From Bin87 sp963692995 (GTDB lineage: Bacteria; Chloroflexota; Dehalococcoidia; Lucifugimonadales; UBA3495): a stretch of DNA of 64,000 nt. Below, in pieces: positions 16,191-23,991 of this stretch (positions are counted from its first letter, which is position 1; every line of letters begins with the position of its first letter). The position numbers were made by a program, and so were the translations under genes. The notes beneath the pieces are model-generated. The model did not search any database. It was not told where the DNA came from and saw nothing but the letters and a program-made list of their open reading frames with translations. The stretch lies in assembly GCA_963692995.1 (NCBI GenBank), contig OY843611.1, positions 62,001-126,000 on the forward strand, given 5' to 3'.

Positions 16191-16994
16191 ATGGATTTGC
16201 AACTTGAAGGCAAGACCGCAATCGTAACCGGCGGCAGCCGGGGCATCGGCAAGGCAGTGGCGCGGACGCTGGCGGCGGACGGATGCAGCGTGGTGATCAC
16301 CGGTCGGTACGCCGACACGCTGTCAGCGTCGGCGGAGGACGTTGCCGGAGCCACCGGCGGGTCCGTCATCCCCATCGTTTGCGACATGACCAGCGCCGAG
16401 CAGGTCAACGCCATGGTGGCCCAGGCCGCCGCGGCCCTGGGCGGACGCATCGACATCCTGGTGAACAACGCCGCCGCGCCGGGCGGACTGGCCCGCGGCG
16501 CGCTGGATGAGATCCGCGACGAGGACGTGATGCTGGACCTGGACACCAAGGTCATGGGCTACTTGCGCTGCGCCCGGGCCGTTGCGCCCTATATGCGGCA
16601 GCAGGGCTGGGGCCGCATCGTGAACGTCGGCGGCCTGTCGGCGCGGCGGGCGGCCGGCAACCTCAGCGCCGGCGTCCGCAACTCCGGCCTGTCCAACCTG
16701 ACCAAGTACCTGGCCGAAGAGCTGGGCATTCACGGCGTCTGCGTCAACCTGGTGCATCCCGGCACCACGCGCACCGAGCGCAGCGGCCCGATGTATGCCG
16801 AGCAGGCGGCGCGGGAGGGCGTATCGGTGGCGGAAATCGAGCGTCGCACGGCCGCCGGCAACTCCACCAGGCGTATCGTCGATGCCGAAGAGCTGGCCTG
16901 GGTGGTAGCCTTTTTCGCATCGCCGCGCAGCATCGCCATCAGCGGCGAGACCATCGCCGCCGGCGGCGGCGCCGGCGCCAACGTGTACCACTAA
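16191..16994 (+). CDS. Short-chain dehydrogenase/reductase, atypical active site
   Basis: This SDR-fold protein is 267 aa. The cofactor loop VTGGSRGIGKAV (residues 12-23) and ILVNNAAAP are intact, so NAD(P) binding is expected. The catalytic Tyr-x-x-x-Lys is missing: where classical SDRs have YxASK, this protein has GVRNSGLSNLTK, so the Tyr position is not Tyr and the Lys is not at +4. GGGAGG lies ten bases before ATG 16191. It may be a binding or non-redox member, or use other residues. It is annotated by fold only, since enzymatic activity is uncertain. Confidence 0.8.
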   Translation: MDLQLEGKTAIVTGGSRGIGKAVARTLAADGCSVVITGRYADTLSASAEDVAGATGGSVIPIVCDMTSAEQVNAMVAQAAAALGGRIDILVNNAAAPGGLARGALDEIRDEDVMLDLDTKVMGYLRCARAVAPYMRQQGWGRIVNVGGLSARRAAGNLSAGVRNSGLSNLTKYLAEELGIHGVCVNLVHPGTTRTERSGPMYAEQAAREGVSVAEIERRTAAGNSTRRIVDAEELAWVVAFFASPRSIAISGETIAAGGGAGANVYH

Positions 16995-17005
16995 CGCCAG
17001 CCCCG

Positions 17006-17093
17006 TCATTCCCTGCACCTACCCGGTCATTCCCGAGGCGGCCCCGTCATTCCCGCACCTACCACCGTCATTCCCGCGAAAGCGGGAATCCAG
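17006..17093 (+). repeat. Cluster of REP copies (GTCATTCCC)
   Basis: Four successive CCGTCATTCC starts are seen in under 90 bp. Only the last (17067-17093) has the complete hairpin GTCATTCCCGCGAAAGCGGG-AATCCAG. The first three are left-half fragments, as expected from repeated insertion or slippage. Confidence 0.75.
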
Positions 17094-17118
17094 AAACCCC
17101 ACAAAGGAGATCCGCAGG

Positions 17119-17433
17119 ATGATCAAAGTAACCGTTTTCTATGGCAACGAAGAAGGGAAGTCCTTTGACTTCGACTACTACGTGAACACCCATATGCCGC
17201 TGGTGCAAGAACGGCTGACCACCTTCGGGATGCGCTACTACAACGTGGAGCGGGGCATCTCCGACGCCGACCCCAACGCGCCGCCCGTGTACACCGCCAT
17301 CGGCTACCTCTTCTTCAACGACGTGGACGGCGTCCACGAGGGCTTCAAGACCCACGGCCGGGAACTGGTGGGCGACGTGAAGAATTTTACCGAGATTGAG
17401 CCCAAGTTTTTGATCAGCGAGCTGATTGCATAG
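17119..17433 (+). CDS. EthD-domain protein
   Basis: This is a 104-aa single-domain protein of the EthD/dimeric alpha-beta barrel family. It starts MIKVTVFYGNEEGKSFDFDY and has the conserved YYVNTHMPLVQERL helix, AIGYLFFNDVDGV, and TEIEPKFLISELI at the end. AAAGGAG precedes the ATG. EthD proteins are small dimers linked to ether and polyketide degradation, usually without known catalysis. It stands between an SDR and an unrelated gene, so no pathway can be assigned. Confidence 0.85.
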   Translation: MIKVTVFYGNEEGKSFDFDYYVNTHMPLVQERLTTFGMRYYNVERGISDADPNAPPVYTAIGYLFFNDVDGVHEGFKTHGRELVGDVKNFTEIEPKFLISELIA

Positions 17434-17452
17434 CACAATTAGCATTGTACCG

Positions 17453-17505
17453 GTAGGGGCGACGTATGCTTTGTCCCTACGACTCGCCTGCAAGAATTAT
17501 AGAAT
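17453..17505 (+). promoter_or_regulatory. Hairpin plus -10 element of a likely leaderless gene
   Basis: GTAGGGGC / GTCCCTAC (17453-17460 and 17473-17480) form a short stem after the EthD gene. TAGAAT at 17500-17505 ends seven bases before ATG 17512, and no Shine-Dalgarno exists. If TAGAAT is the -10 box, transcription would begin at or next to the start codon. No convincing -35 is visible. Confidence 0.4.
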
Positions 17506-17511
17506 CAGAGT

Positions 17512-18354
17512 ATGACCACGTACAAAGGCAACGCCGGCAACCTGATGCAGCACTGGACACTCTGCGAACTGGTAAATATTGCGGACGAGCACGTTTCAGG
17601 ACTGAACTTCATCGACGCTCATGCGATGGCGCCATTGGCATTCGAATGCCCCAATCCTGACTCCACGTTCAGAGGAGTGCGCCAAGGGTTGCTCAATGGA
17701 CAATCGGTCTATGAGCGGGCATGGCATGAACTGGCGCTCAATGGGGGTTATCCCAACAGCGCAAACTTCGTGAAGCATATCTGGAAACGCGAATTCGCTA
17801 TGCTGTTGTGCGAAAGGCGCCGTGTAACTGTCGCCGCGTTCGATACTTGGCTCTCATCTGTTCAGAGCAAGCCAAGGTGCAAGAGGGCCAAGGTTTTCTG
17901 CGGCGACTGGCGGGCGAGGTTTGACCAGGGCTTGCCGAACCCCGCTGACTTGGGCCTGCCGCCTGGGTCGATGACGTTCTTGTCATTCGACCCCTATAAG
18001 TACGATTGCAACCGGCTTTATAATGACCCCAATCGAGAGGGCAGAGTGAACCTCGGCGATCTCTATCGGGATGATGTTGAGCGAGCGTTGGTTGCTTTGG
18101 GAGGCGTAAAGGACGGGATTGTCATACAGCTATCTACTTACAGCGCTAACAACAACCCACAAGCGGATGTGCTAGCCTCGGTTGATTCTATTCTTGCTCC
18201 CGGAGGATTCGGGTTGGCAGCACAGGTGGTGTTTGACGACAATATGGTGTCGCTGGTCTATGCGCGTGATGTCCCCGACGCGTTGGAGACCGAGTTGAAG
18301 AAACTGTCCAAGGGCTTCAACCAGTGGAGTGGACTCTGGCGCGACCCGCGTTGA
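17512..18354 (+). CDS. Hypothetical protein, RlmJ-like methyltransferase architecture
   Basis: This 280-aa protein is not recognised with certainty. The order of motifs resembles the 23S rRNA methyltransferase RlmJ: KGNAGNLMQHW at the N-terminus (RlmJ has HAGN..D..KH), FIDAHAMAP (RlmJ has LDTHAGAG), GYPNSANF (RlmJ has YPGSP) and FLSFDPYKYD (RlmJ has DPPY). The SAM loop and catalytic DPPY are both altered, so it may be a divergent or inactive relative. Base composition looks less GC-rich than its neighbours, consistent with acquisition. There is no ribosome binding site, and the -10-like box is directly before the ATG. Confidence 0.5.
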   Translation: MTTYKGNAGNLMQHWTLCELVNIADEHVSGLNFIDAHAMAPLAFECPNPDSTFRGVRQGLLNGQSVYERAWHELALNGGYPNSANFVKHIWKREFAMLLCERRRVTVAAFDTWLSSVQSKPRCKRAKVFCGDWRARFDQGLPNPADLGLPPGSMTFLSFDPYKYDCNRLYNDPNREGRVNLGDLYRDDVERALVALGGVKDGIVIQLSTYSANNNPQADVLASVDSILAPGGFGLAAQVVFDDNMVSLVYARDVPDALETELKKLSKGFNQWSGLWRDPR

Positions 18355-18433
18355 CCTGCGGAAGTGACGCATGCATCGTACTGATGTACCGTCGCATTGA
18401 GAAACTGCGCTCCGTTCCGGCGCAGTTCTCACT

Positions 18434-18461
18434 TTGTCCGGGGCCGGGCAGGGCGTATAAT
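18434..18461 (+). promoter_or_regulatory. Putative sigma-70 promoter of Uma2 gene
   Basis: TTGTCC (18434-18439) and TATAAT (18456-18461) are separated by 16 bp. The predicted start lies about 60 bases before ATG 18529 and 100 bp after the preceding stop. Confidence 0.6.
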
Positions 18462-18528
18462 GATTGCCGTCGCCAGGGTTGCGGAACCCCTCTCCAGCCG
18501 CGCCCATTCTTGCGCCCGGAGCGGACTG

Positions 18529-19287
18529 ATGACTACGCCCGCAACTGCCAAATCTCCGCCGATCCGTCCGCCGGAGCCCGATGACGGCGTTGATTATCCC
18601 CACGCGCCCGGTGCGCTGCCGATAAAGTCAATGTTTCAATTTGTTCCCCAAGCCTATATGCAGAGTGCGCTGGAAACCTGGCTGGACGATCCCACGACCC
18701 TGATCGCCAGCAATATGTTTATCTACTATGAGCCGGGCAACACCCGGGCCAGTGTGGCCCCGGACGTGTACATAATCCCCAACGTGGGCAGCGCGTTGCG
18801 CCGTTCCTACTTTTTATGGCTGGAGCATGAAATCCCGACCTTTGCCATGGAGATAGCCTCCAGCAGCACTTACCGGAATGATGGCGGGTTCAAGTACCGG
18901 CTGTACGAAAGCTGGGGCGTGCAGGAATACTGGCGCTACGACCCGGAAGGCGGATTGTTTACGCCACTGTTGCAGGGTTATCGGCTGGTGGACGGACAGT
19001 ATGCGCCCATTGCGATTACGGTGGACGCAGAAGGTGGGGGATGCCAGGGCTTCAGCCCACTGCTGGGGCTGGAATTGTACGCCCGGGTGGGATGGTTCCG
19101 GTTTTTGGACCCGGCGACCGGGCAGTTTCTGCCTAACCGTCAGGAACTGGTACGCGAGCGTCAGGAACTGGTACGCGAGCATCAGGAGCTGGCGCAGGAT
19201 CGGGATGCCGAACGGGCGGCGCGCATTGCCGCCGAAGCCCGCATCCGTCAACTGGAAGCGCAATTGGAGAATCGGCAAGACTCCTAG
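18529..19287 (+). CDS. Uma2 family (DUF820) protein with coiled-coil tail
   Basis: This is a PD-(D/E)xK-nuclease-fold protein of the Uma2 family, 252 aa. The core has VAPDVYIIPN (the Pro-Asp) and FAMEIASSST (the Glu strand), then YRLYESWGVQEYWRYDPEGG, a family hallmark. The tail from about residue 205 is a heptad-rich coiled coil with repeated RQELVRE units. GGAG lies about eight bases before ATG 18529. Uma2 proteins are abundant in cyanobacteria and Chloroflexota and have no settled function. Six more copies occur in this window. Confidence 0.88.
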   Translation: MTTPATAKSPPIRPPEPDDGVDYPHAPGALPIKSMFQFVPQAYMQSALETWLDDPTTLIASNMFIYYEPGNTRASVAPDVYIIPNVGSALRRSYFLWLEHEIPTFAMEIASSSTYRNDGGFKYRLYESWGVQEYWRYDPEGGLFTPLLQGYRLVDGQYAPIAITVDAEGGGCQGFSPLLGLELYARVGWFRFLDPATGQFLPNRQELVRERQELVREHQELAQDRDAERAARIAAEARIRQLEAQLENRQDS

Positions 19288-19375
19288 CACAACCATCGCC
19301 GGAGATACCGGAGACTATCCCAAGCCCGGGGTACTCTGGGCCCGGGGGCTACCCTGGGCAAGGAGGGCAATTGCC

Positions 19376-21079
19376 ATGAGCCAAGCAGTTGACGCCCTGG
19401 CGGAACGGGCCATCCGCGAGCATTGGGAGTTTCTGCCCACCGCCGGCAGCCGCATCGGCCGGCACGAGTACGATGGCCGGCTGCCCGACTTCTCCGCCGG
19501 GCGGGTGCGGCGGCGGATTGAGGAGCTGCACCGGTCGCTGGCCCAGCTGTCGGCGCTGCCGGCGGATGCGGAGCCGGCGCCCGGCGCAAATGGCGACGAT
19601 GGGCCCATGGCCCGCCTCTCCCGCCGCCTGCTGGAGCTGTTCCTGCGGCGGGAGCTGTTCAATCTGGCGGAGCTGCGGACGCTGCACAACAACCCGCAGC
19701 GACAGGTGGGCTACCTGGGCGTGGGCAGCTACGCGCAGCGGGATTACGCGCCGCTGCCGGAGCGGCTGCGGGCGGCGACGGCGGCGCTGCGACAGGCTCC
19801 CGACTTCCTGGCGACGCTGGACGGCCTGACCGAGCCGGAGCTGGGCGAGCCGGTGCGGGACATGGCCGTGGCAAGCTACCGGGGCCTGGCGTCCTTCTAT
19901 CGTACCGGGCTGGCGGCGGCGTCCGCCGAGTGCGTCGGCGTTGCTCCCGACGTGGCGGCCGAGTTCGACGCGGCGCGGGAGTCCGCCGCCGTCGCCGTCA
20001 TGGAGTTCGCCCAACGCTTGCAGGCGCGGCAAACCCGCCCCGACTTCGCCATCGGCTCGGAGCTGTACCGGCGAATGCTGGAAACCGGCGAGGGGGTGAA
20101 CACGCCCCTGCCGGACCTGCTGTCCATCGGGCAGGCCAACCTGGAGCAGAACCTGCGCCGTTTGGATGAGGCGGCGGCCCGATTTTTGACCCGGATCGGC
20201 GCTCCCGGCAAGTCGGTGCGCGAGGCCGTCGCCCTGGTGGCCGCCAACCATCCCTCCGCCGAGGGACTGATACCGGACACGCGGGATCTGCTGGAGGACA
20301 TCCGGCAGGCATTGATCGACCACGACATCATTGGACTGCCCTCCGAAGAACGCTGCCAGGTTACCGAAACGCCGTCCTATATGCGCTATGCCTTCGCCGC
20401 CATGGACTCGCCGGGCGGATTGGAGGAGGTGGCGACGGAAGCCTTCTACTACGTTACGCCGGTGGAGCCGGACTGGACGCCCCGCCAGCAGGAGGAATGG
20501 CTGACCAACTTCAATTACCACACGCTGAAAATCATCAGCATCCACGAAGTCTATCCCGGGCATTATGTCCACAACCTCCACAACCGTTACGGGCGGGCCG
20601 GCCAATCGTTGGGACTGTCGCTGATCAACCGGGTGGCGACGTCCTACGCTTTCACCGAAGGTTGGGCGCACTACGCCGAGGAGATGATGCTGGAGACGGA
20701 GTACGGTAGCGACGAGCCGGCCCTGTGGCTCACGCAACTGCTGGAGGCATTGGTCCGCAACTGCCGCTACCTGTGCTCCCTGGGGATGCACACCCAGGGG
20801 ATGACGGTGGACGAGGCGACGCGGTTCTTCCAGGCCCACGCTTATATGGAGGAACACCCGGCCCGGTGGGAGGCCCGGCGCGGAACCTTCGATCCCGGCT
20901 ACCTCAACTACACGCTGGGCAAGCTCATGTTCCTGAAACTGCGCCAGGACTGGCGACGGCAGGAAGGCCCGGCCTACCGCCGGCGCCGTTTCCACGACGC
21001 CGCCCTGTCCTGGGGCGCGCCGCCGGTGCCTCTGCTGCGGGAGGTGATGCTGGCCGATAGCGGCGGGGAAATACTATAA
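19376..21079 (+). CDS. DUF885 family zinc metallopeptidase-like protein
   Basis: This 567-aa protein belongs to the DUF885 family. The zinc site is IHEVYPGHYVHNL (HExxxGH form) with the downstream glutamate in FTEGWAHYAEEMM, typical of this gluzincin-like group. N-terminal residues up to about 300 are helical and less conserved. No signal peptide is seen. ATG 19376 has AGGAGG nine bases upstream; the longer open frame to 18878 overlaps the Uma2 gene in another frame and is not used. Members are thought to be carboxy- or oligopeptidases; the substrate is unknown. Confidence 0.88.
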   Translation: MSQAVDALAERAIREHWEFLPTAGSRIGRHEYDGRLPDFSAGRVRRRIEELHRSLAQLSALPADAEPAPGANGDDGPMARLSRRLLELFLRRELFNLAELRTLHNNPQRQVGYLGVGSYAQRDYAPLPERLRAATAALRQAPDFLATLDGLTEPELGEPVRDMAVASYRGLASFYRTGLAAASAECVGVAPDVAAEFDAARESAAVAVMEFAQRLQARQTRPDFAIGSELYRRMLETGEGVNTPLPDLLSIGQANLEQNLRRLDEAAARFLTRIGAPGKSVREAVALVAANHPSAEGLIPDTRDLLEDIRQALIDHDIIGLPSEERCQVTETPSYMRYAFAAMDSPGGLEEVATEAFYYVTPVEPDWTPRQQEEWLTNFNYHTLKIISIHEVYPGHYVHNLHNRYGRAGQSLGLSLINRVATSYAFTEGWAHYAEEMMLETEYGSDEPALWLTQLLEALVRNCRYLCSLGMHTQGMTVDEATRFFQAHAYMEEHPARWEARRGTFDPGYLNYTLGKLMFLKLRQDWRRQEGPAYRRRRFHDAALSWGAPPVPLLREVMLADSGGEIL

Positions 21080-21080
21080 T
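21075..21080 (+). promoter_or_regulatory. TATAAT box overlapping the DUF885 stop
   Basis: A perfect TATAAT spans the last base triplets of the preceding gene, 21 bp before ATG 21102. The -35 region (TGGCCG at 21051) is poor, so it could be fortuitous. Confidence 0.35.
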
Positions 21081-21101
21081 CATTCCCCGAGAGGTCAGGC
21101 T

Positions 21102-21659
21102 ATGACTATTGCGCCAAAACTGATAACGGCCGACGAGTTGCTGGAGATGCCGGACGACGGCTACCGTTACGAACTCGTCCGGGGAGCGCTGATAAAAATG
21201 CCGCCGCCGGGTTTCATGCACGCTGTTGTCACCGACCGTATTGGCCGCCGGATGGGGAATTTTGTTGATGAGCATGGCTTGGGCTTCATCGGCGGGCCGG
21301 AAGCGTCGGTATACCTGGAACAAAATCCTGATACCGTGCGCGCCGCTGACTACGCGCTCTTCCCCCGCGAGCGTATCCCGGATCCTCCACCAACCCGAGG
21401 CTACGTGCCAGGAATGGTTCCGGCCCTGGTGGTGGAGGTAATTTCACCGGACGGTAGGGAGCGTGCCGTCGTCGAGAGGACGCAGATGTGGCTGGGCGCC
21501 GGCGTTCGGCTGGCGCTGGTAGCGTATATTGCCACCCAGGAAATCGTTGCTCACCATTCCGACGGCACGGTGCAGCGTTTCGGAATGGGAGATACGCTGA
21601 CTTGCGAACCGCTCCTGCCCGGCTTTAGCTGCCCGGTGGCCGATATTTTCGTCTGGTGA
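21102..21659 (+). CDS. Uma2 family (DUF820) protein
   Basis: This compact 185-aa Uma2 member has no coiled-coil tail. It follows the family pattern closely: ITADELLEMPDDGYRYELVRG at the N-terminus, DYALFPRERI for the Asp motif, and VPALVVEVISPDGRE for the Glu-x-x-Ser strand, ending LLPGFSCPVADIF. GAGAGG precedes ATG 21102. It lies 22 bp after the DUF885 gene, either in an operon or under its own TATAAT. This is the 'classical' Uma2 subtype; the other six differ in having longer, family-specific ends. Confidence 0.9.
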   Translation: MTIAPKLITADELLEMPDDGYRYELVRGALIKMPPPGFMHAVVTDRIGRRMGNFVDEHGLGFIGGPEASVYLEQNPDTVRAADYALFPRERIPDPPPTRGYVPGMVPALVVEVISPDGRERAVVERTQMWLGAGVRLALVAYIATQEIVAHHSDGTVQRFGMGDTLTCEPLLPGFSCPVADIFVW

Positions 21660-21694
21660 GGTTGGAACCGGCGAGATTGGAAAACGAACACGCA

Positions 21695-21886
21695 TCAGGG
21701 TTCAGTGTCGTACACGATCTTGCCGTCTCGCCAGGTGGCAACGGAACCATCCAAGGCTATGGCCCGGCGACGGGCCTTTTGGGCGGCGCGGCGCAAGGCG
21801 GCTTCAACGCCGACAAAGAAATCGCTGCGTAGCGGCTCTTCAGGTTGCTGCGCCCGATTTTCGACTTCATTCGTTGTCGTAGTCAT
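21695..21886 (-). CDS. 63-aa partner of zeta-like kinase, putative antitoxin
   Basis: ATG 21886 overlaps the kinase stop as ATGA, a classic coupling arrangement. The protein starts MTTTTNEVENRAQQPEEP and has a charged Ala/Arg-rich helix (ALRRAAQKARRRAIAL). It ends in a short strand GSVATWRDGKIVYDTEP that resembles the DNA-encoded 'WRDGKIV' ends of small proteins found beside COG4185-type kinases. It is too short for a fold assignment. Pairing with the kinase suggests an antitoxin or adaptor role, which is inference. It is the last gene of the leftward run that begins near 27571. Confidence 0.6.
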   Translation of the reverse strand: MTTTTNEVENRAQQPEEPLRSDFFVGVEAALRRAAQKARRRAIALDGSVATWRDGKIVYDTEP

Positions 21887-22410
21887 AAGTTTTGCTCCTC
21901 TGCCAGCAATCTGGGGGCGTCCCCGGAGTTGTCGTAAAGAGCCCATTCGTCGACCAGCGCCCGGTAGATAGTATCAAAGTTCCGCCGTCCGGCGTTAAAG
22001 CGTCGTCGGATTACATCTTCCGGAATATTGTGACCGCCATCCTGCACGCGCCGCCTGACCCGCTCTACTGCAGATTCCGGTGAGGCCAGGGTCAGGAAAA
22101 CCAGCCTGACTAGGCAGCCCCGCTCCCGCCAGCGCGGGATCATGCTAGCATAAGTTCGTCCGCTCAGGGTGGTCTCAAAGGCGAAGCTGCGGCCGGCGCT
22201 GACGTACCGGCGGATCATGTCCAGCATCATGCGCCCGGCGGCAACGGCTTCGCGCTCCGGTTGGAATGGGTTCAGCCCTTCCGCGATCAGGTCGGCGTTG
22301 ACGAAGGTAGGACAGCCCGCTTCGTTGGGCAAAAACTCCCTGGCCAAGGTAGTTTTGCCGGCGCCGTTGGGCCCGGCGATGATGATGATGGTTTTTTGAG
22401 GCGCCGTCAT
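21883..22410 (-). CDS. Zeta-toxin-like P-loop kinase (COG4185 type)
   Basis: This 175-aa P-loop NTPase starts MTAPQKTIIIIAGPNGAGKT, with a Walker A of GPNGAGKTT. FVNADLIAEGLNPFQPE binds substrate/metal, SFAFETTLSG is the zeta-type Glu-Thr motif, and RVRRRVQDGGHNIPEDVIRRRF is the lid with conserved Arg and Gly-Gly-His. Related zeta toxins phosphorylate UDP-N-acetylglucosamine, but COG4185 members have not all been shown to be toxic. It starts 3 bp after the HAD gene and its stop overlaps the next small gene by four bases. Confidence 0.8.
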   Translation of the reverse strand: MTAPQKTIIIIAGPNGAGKTTLAREFLPNEAGCPTFVNADLIAEGLNPFQPEREAVAAGRMMLDMIRRYVSAGRSFAFETTLSGRTYASMIPRWRERGCLVRLVFLTLASPESAVERVRRRVQDGGHNIPEDVIRRRFNAGRRNFDTIYRALVDEWALYDNSGDAPRLLAEEQNL

Positions 22411-22413
22411 TAA

Positions 22414-23346
22414 TCAATTGGCGCCGGTGGAGCCGCGCCGGTTCAGCGGCGCAATCGGGTTGGCCGCCTCCGGCGGGAGGGCCAGTTCGCGGCTGCGGCC
22501 CTGCCAGCCATCCAGATGAGGCCAGAACTGCCAGTTGGCCGGCGGCGGCTCGGTATAGTCGGCGGGCGAGCCGGCGCTGGCGGGCGCGTCCTGGTCGTCG
22601 GCGGGGTTGTCGGCGTCGGGACGCCAGGGCCAGGGCAGGTGGCGACGCCAGGGGTCGGTATCGGCGTACCCGTTGGCCTCGGCCACCACCGCCATGACCT
22701 GGTGGGGGCGATGCAGGCGGTAGTCCGGCCGCTGGGCCAGCACGGCGTCGCGGTCGATGGTGGCCCACAGGGCAGCGACGGACACGACCCCGACGCGGTG
22801 GGCGCAGATTATATCCTGGGGGCCGTCGCCCACATACATGGCGTCCTCCGGCGCCAGGTTCATCGCGTTCAGCACGCGCCGCAGGCCGTCGGGAGCCGGC
22901 TTGTAGGGGCGGTCGTCGGTCTTGAAATCGGCGTACTCGACCAGCGGGGCCAGACCCGACTGCGCCAGTTCCCCGTCGCCGAAATAGGATATCTTGTCGG
23001 ATAGCAGGCCGATGCGGATGCCGCGCCGATGCAGCCCGCGCAGCAGGCTGGCCGCGCCGGGAAAGAGATAGTTGCGCCGGCCGACGTTGCCGTGATAGTG
23101 GCCGAGGTACGACTCCAGGATGGCATCCAGCTCGCCCTCAGCCTCGAGTCGGCTTGCGTTGTCGGGAGCGCTGCCGAAGAACCGGAGGAGGTGCTGGCGG
23201 AAGGGACGGTGAAACTCGGCGGCGACTTGCCCGGCGGTGGGCGGCGTCATCCCCAGGTCAAGGGCCGTGCGCTCCATCAGCATGAGGTGGATGCCCCAGC
23301 TGTTCCAGAGGGTGAGGTCCCAGTCGAAGATTACGGCGCGCACCAT
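22414..23346 (-). CDS. HAD-superfamily phosphatase-like hydrolase
   Basis: This 310-aa protein has the HAD motifs: DWDLT near residue 9 (nucleophile and acid Asp), IGLLSDK for motif II, KPAPDGLRRVL for the Lys of motif III, and YVGDGPQDI for motif IV. The cap sits between motifs I and II, as in phosphoglycolate-phosphatase-like enzymes. The last 80 residues are Pro/Ala/Asp-rich and appear disordered, which is unusual for the family. The substrate is unknown. It is sandwiched between a Uma2 gene (gap 23 bp) and the zeta-like kinase (gap 3 bp). Confidence 0.85.
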   Translation of the reverse strand: MVRAVIFDWDLTLWNSWGIHLMLMERTALDLGMTPPTAGQVAAEFHRPFRQHLLRFFGSAPDNASRLEAEGELDAILESYLGHYHGNVGRRNYLFPGAASLLRGLHRRGIRIGLLSDKISYFGDGELAQSGLAPLVEYADFKTDDRPYKPAPDGLRRVLNAMNLAPEDAMYVGDGPQDIICAHRVGVVSVAALWATIDRDAVLAQRPDYRLHRPHQVMAVVAEANGYADTDPWRRHLPWPWRPDADNPADDQDAPASAGSPADYTEPPPANWQFWPHLDGWQGRSRELALPPEAANPIAPLNRRGSTGAN

Positions 23347-23369
23347 GCGGTACGTAAGCAGTAGAGAGC

Positions 23370-23957
23370 TTACCGGGGCAGGAAGTCGCTCACCGCCAGC
23401 GTCACGTCGGGGAAAGCGTGGGGGCTGATGGCGGCGTCAAGCGGGAAAACTTGCGCGTTCTGATACACTCCGTCCGCCGGGTCGGCATAGGCTTCAACCT
23501 GCTGGTCAACCAGGTTGGCGATCCACACTGCCGGGATGCCGGCGGCGGCGTATCTGGGCAGCTTGGTCCCGCGGTCAAAAACCAGGGAACTGTCGGCGAC
23601 TTCAACCAGGAAATAGATTTCCTCCGGCGTTACCGTGACGAGATCGTTGATCGAGCGGAAACGGATGACGGCGATGTCCGGCTCCGGGGCCGTAGCGTCA
23701 TTCAGCACTATGGTCGCTTGTACTTGTACCATCGCCCGGTCGCCCAGGGCAACGGTGAGCAAGTAGGCTATCCAGTTGACGGATTGGCGGTGGGGGTCGT
23801 TGATGGGCGACCTGATGATTATTTCCCCATCTATCAGCTCAATGCGCTCTTCTTTACGCAGAATGCCGGCTTCCGCCATGGCGAAGTATTCGTCCACCGT
23901 GAACCGGCGGCGCATGGGAAGGGTGTGAGACGGGGCAGCGACAGTTGCAGTGGTCAT
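23370..23957 (-). CDS. Uma2 family (DUF820) protein
   Basis: This is a 195-aa Uma2 protein with the N-terminal RRFTVDEYFAMAEAGIL, ERIELIDGEIIIRSPI, EPDIAVIRF (Asp motif) and EIYFLVEVADSS (Glu strand), followed by KLPRYAAAGIPAVWIANL. No coiled-coil tail is present. It lies in the leftward run between the metallo-beta-lactamase-fold gene and the HAD gene with gaps of 34 and 23 bp, so cotranscription is likely. Confidence 0.9.
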   Translation of the reverse strand: MTTATVAAPSHTLPMRRRFTVDEYFAMAEAGILRKEERIELIDGEIIIRSPINDPHRQSVNWIAYLLTVALGDRAMVQVQATIVLNDATAPEPDIAVIRFRSINDLVTVTPEEIYFLVEVADSSLVFDRGTKLPRYAAAGIPAVWIANLVDQQVEAYADPADGVYQNAQVFPLDAAISPHAFPDVTLAVSDFLPR

Positions 23958-23991
23958 GGCGCGCCTCCCGGTTACGGTTTCCGCGGGGCCG

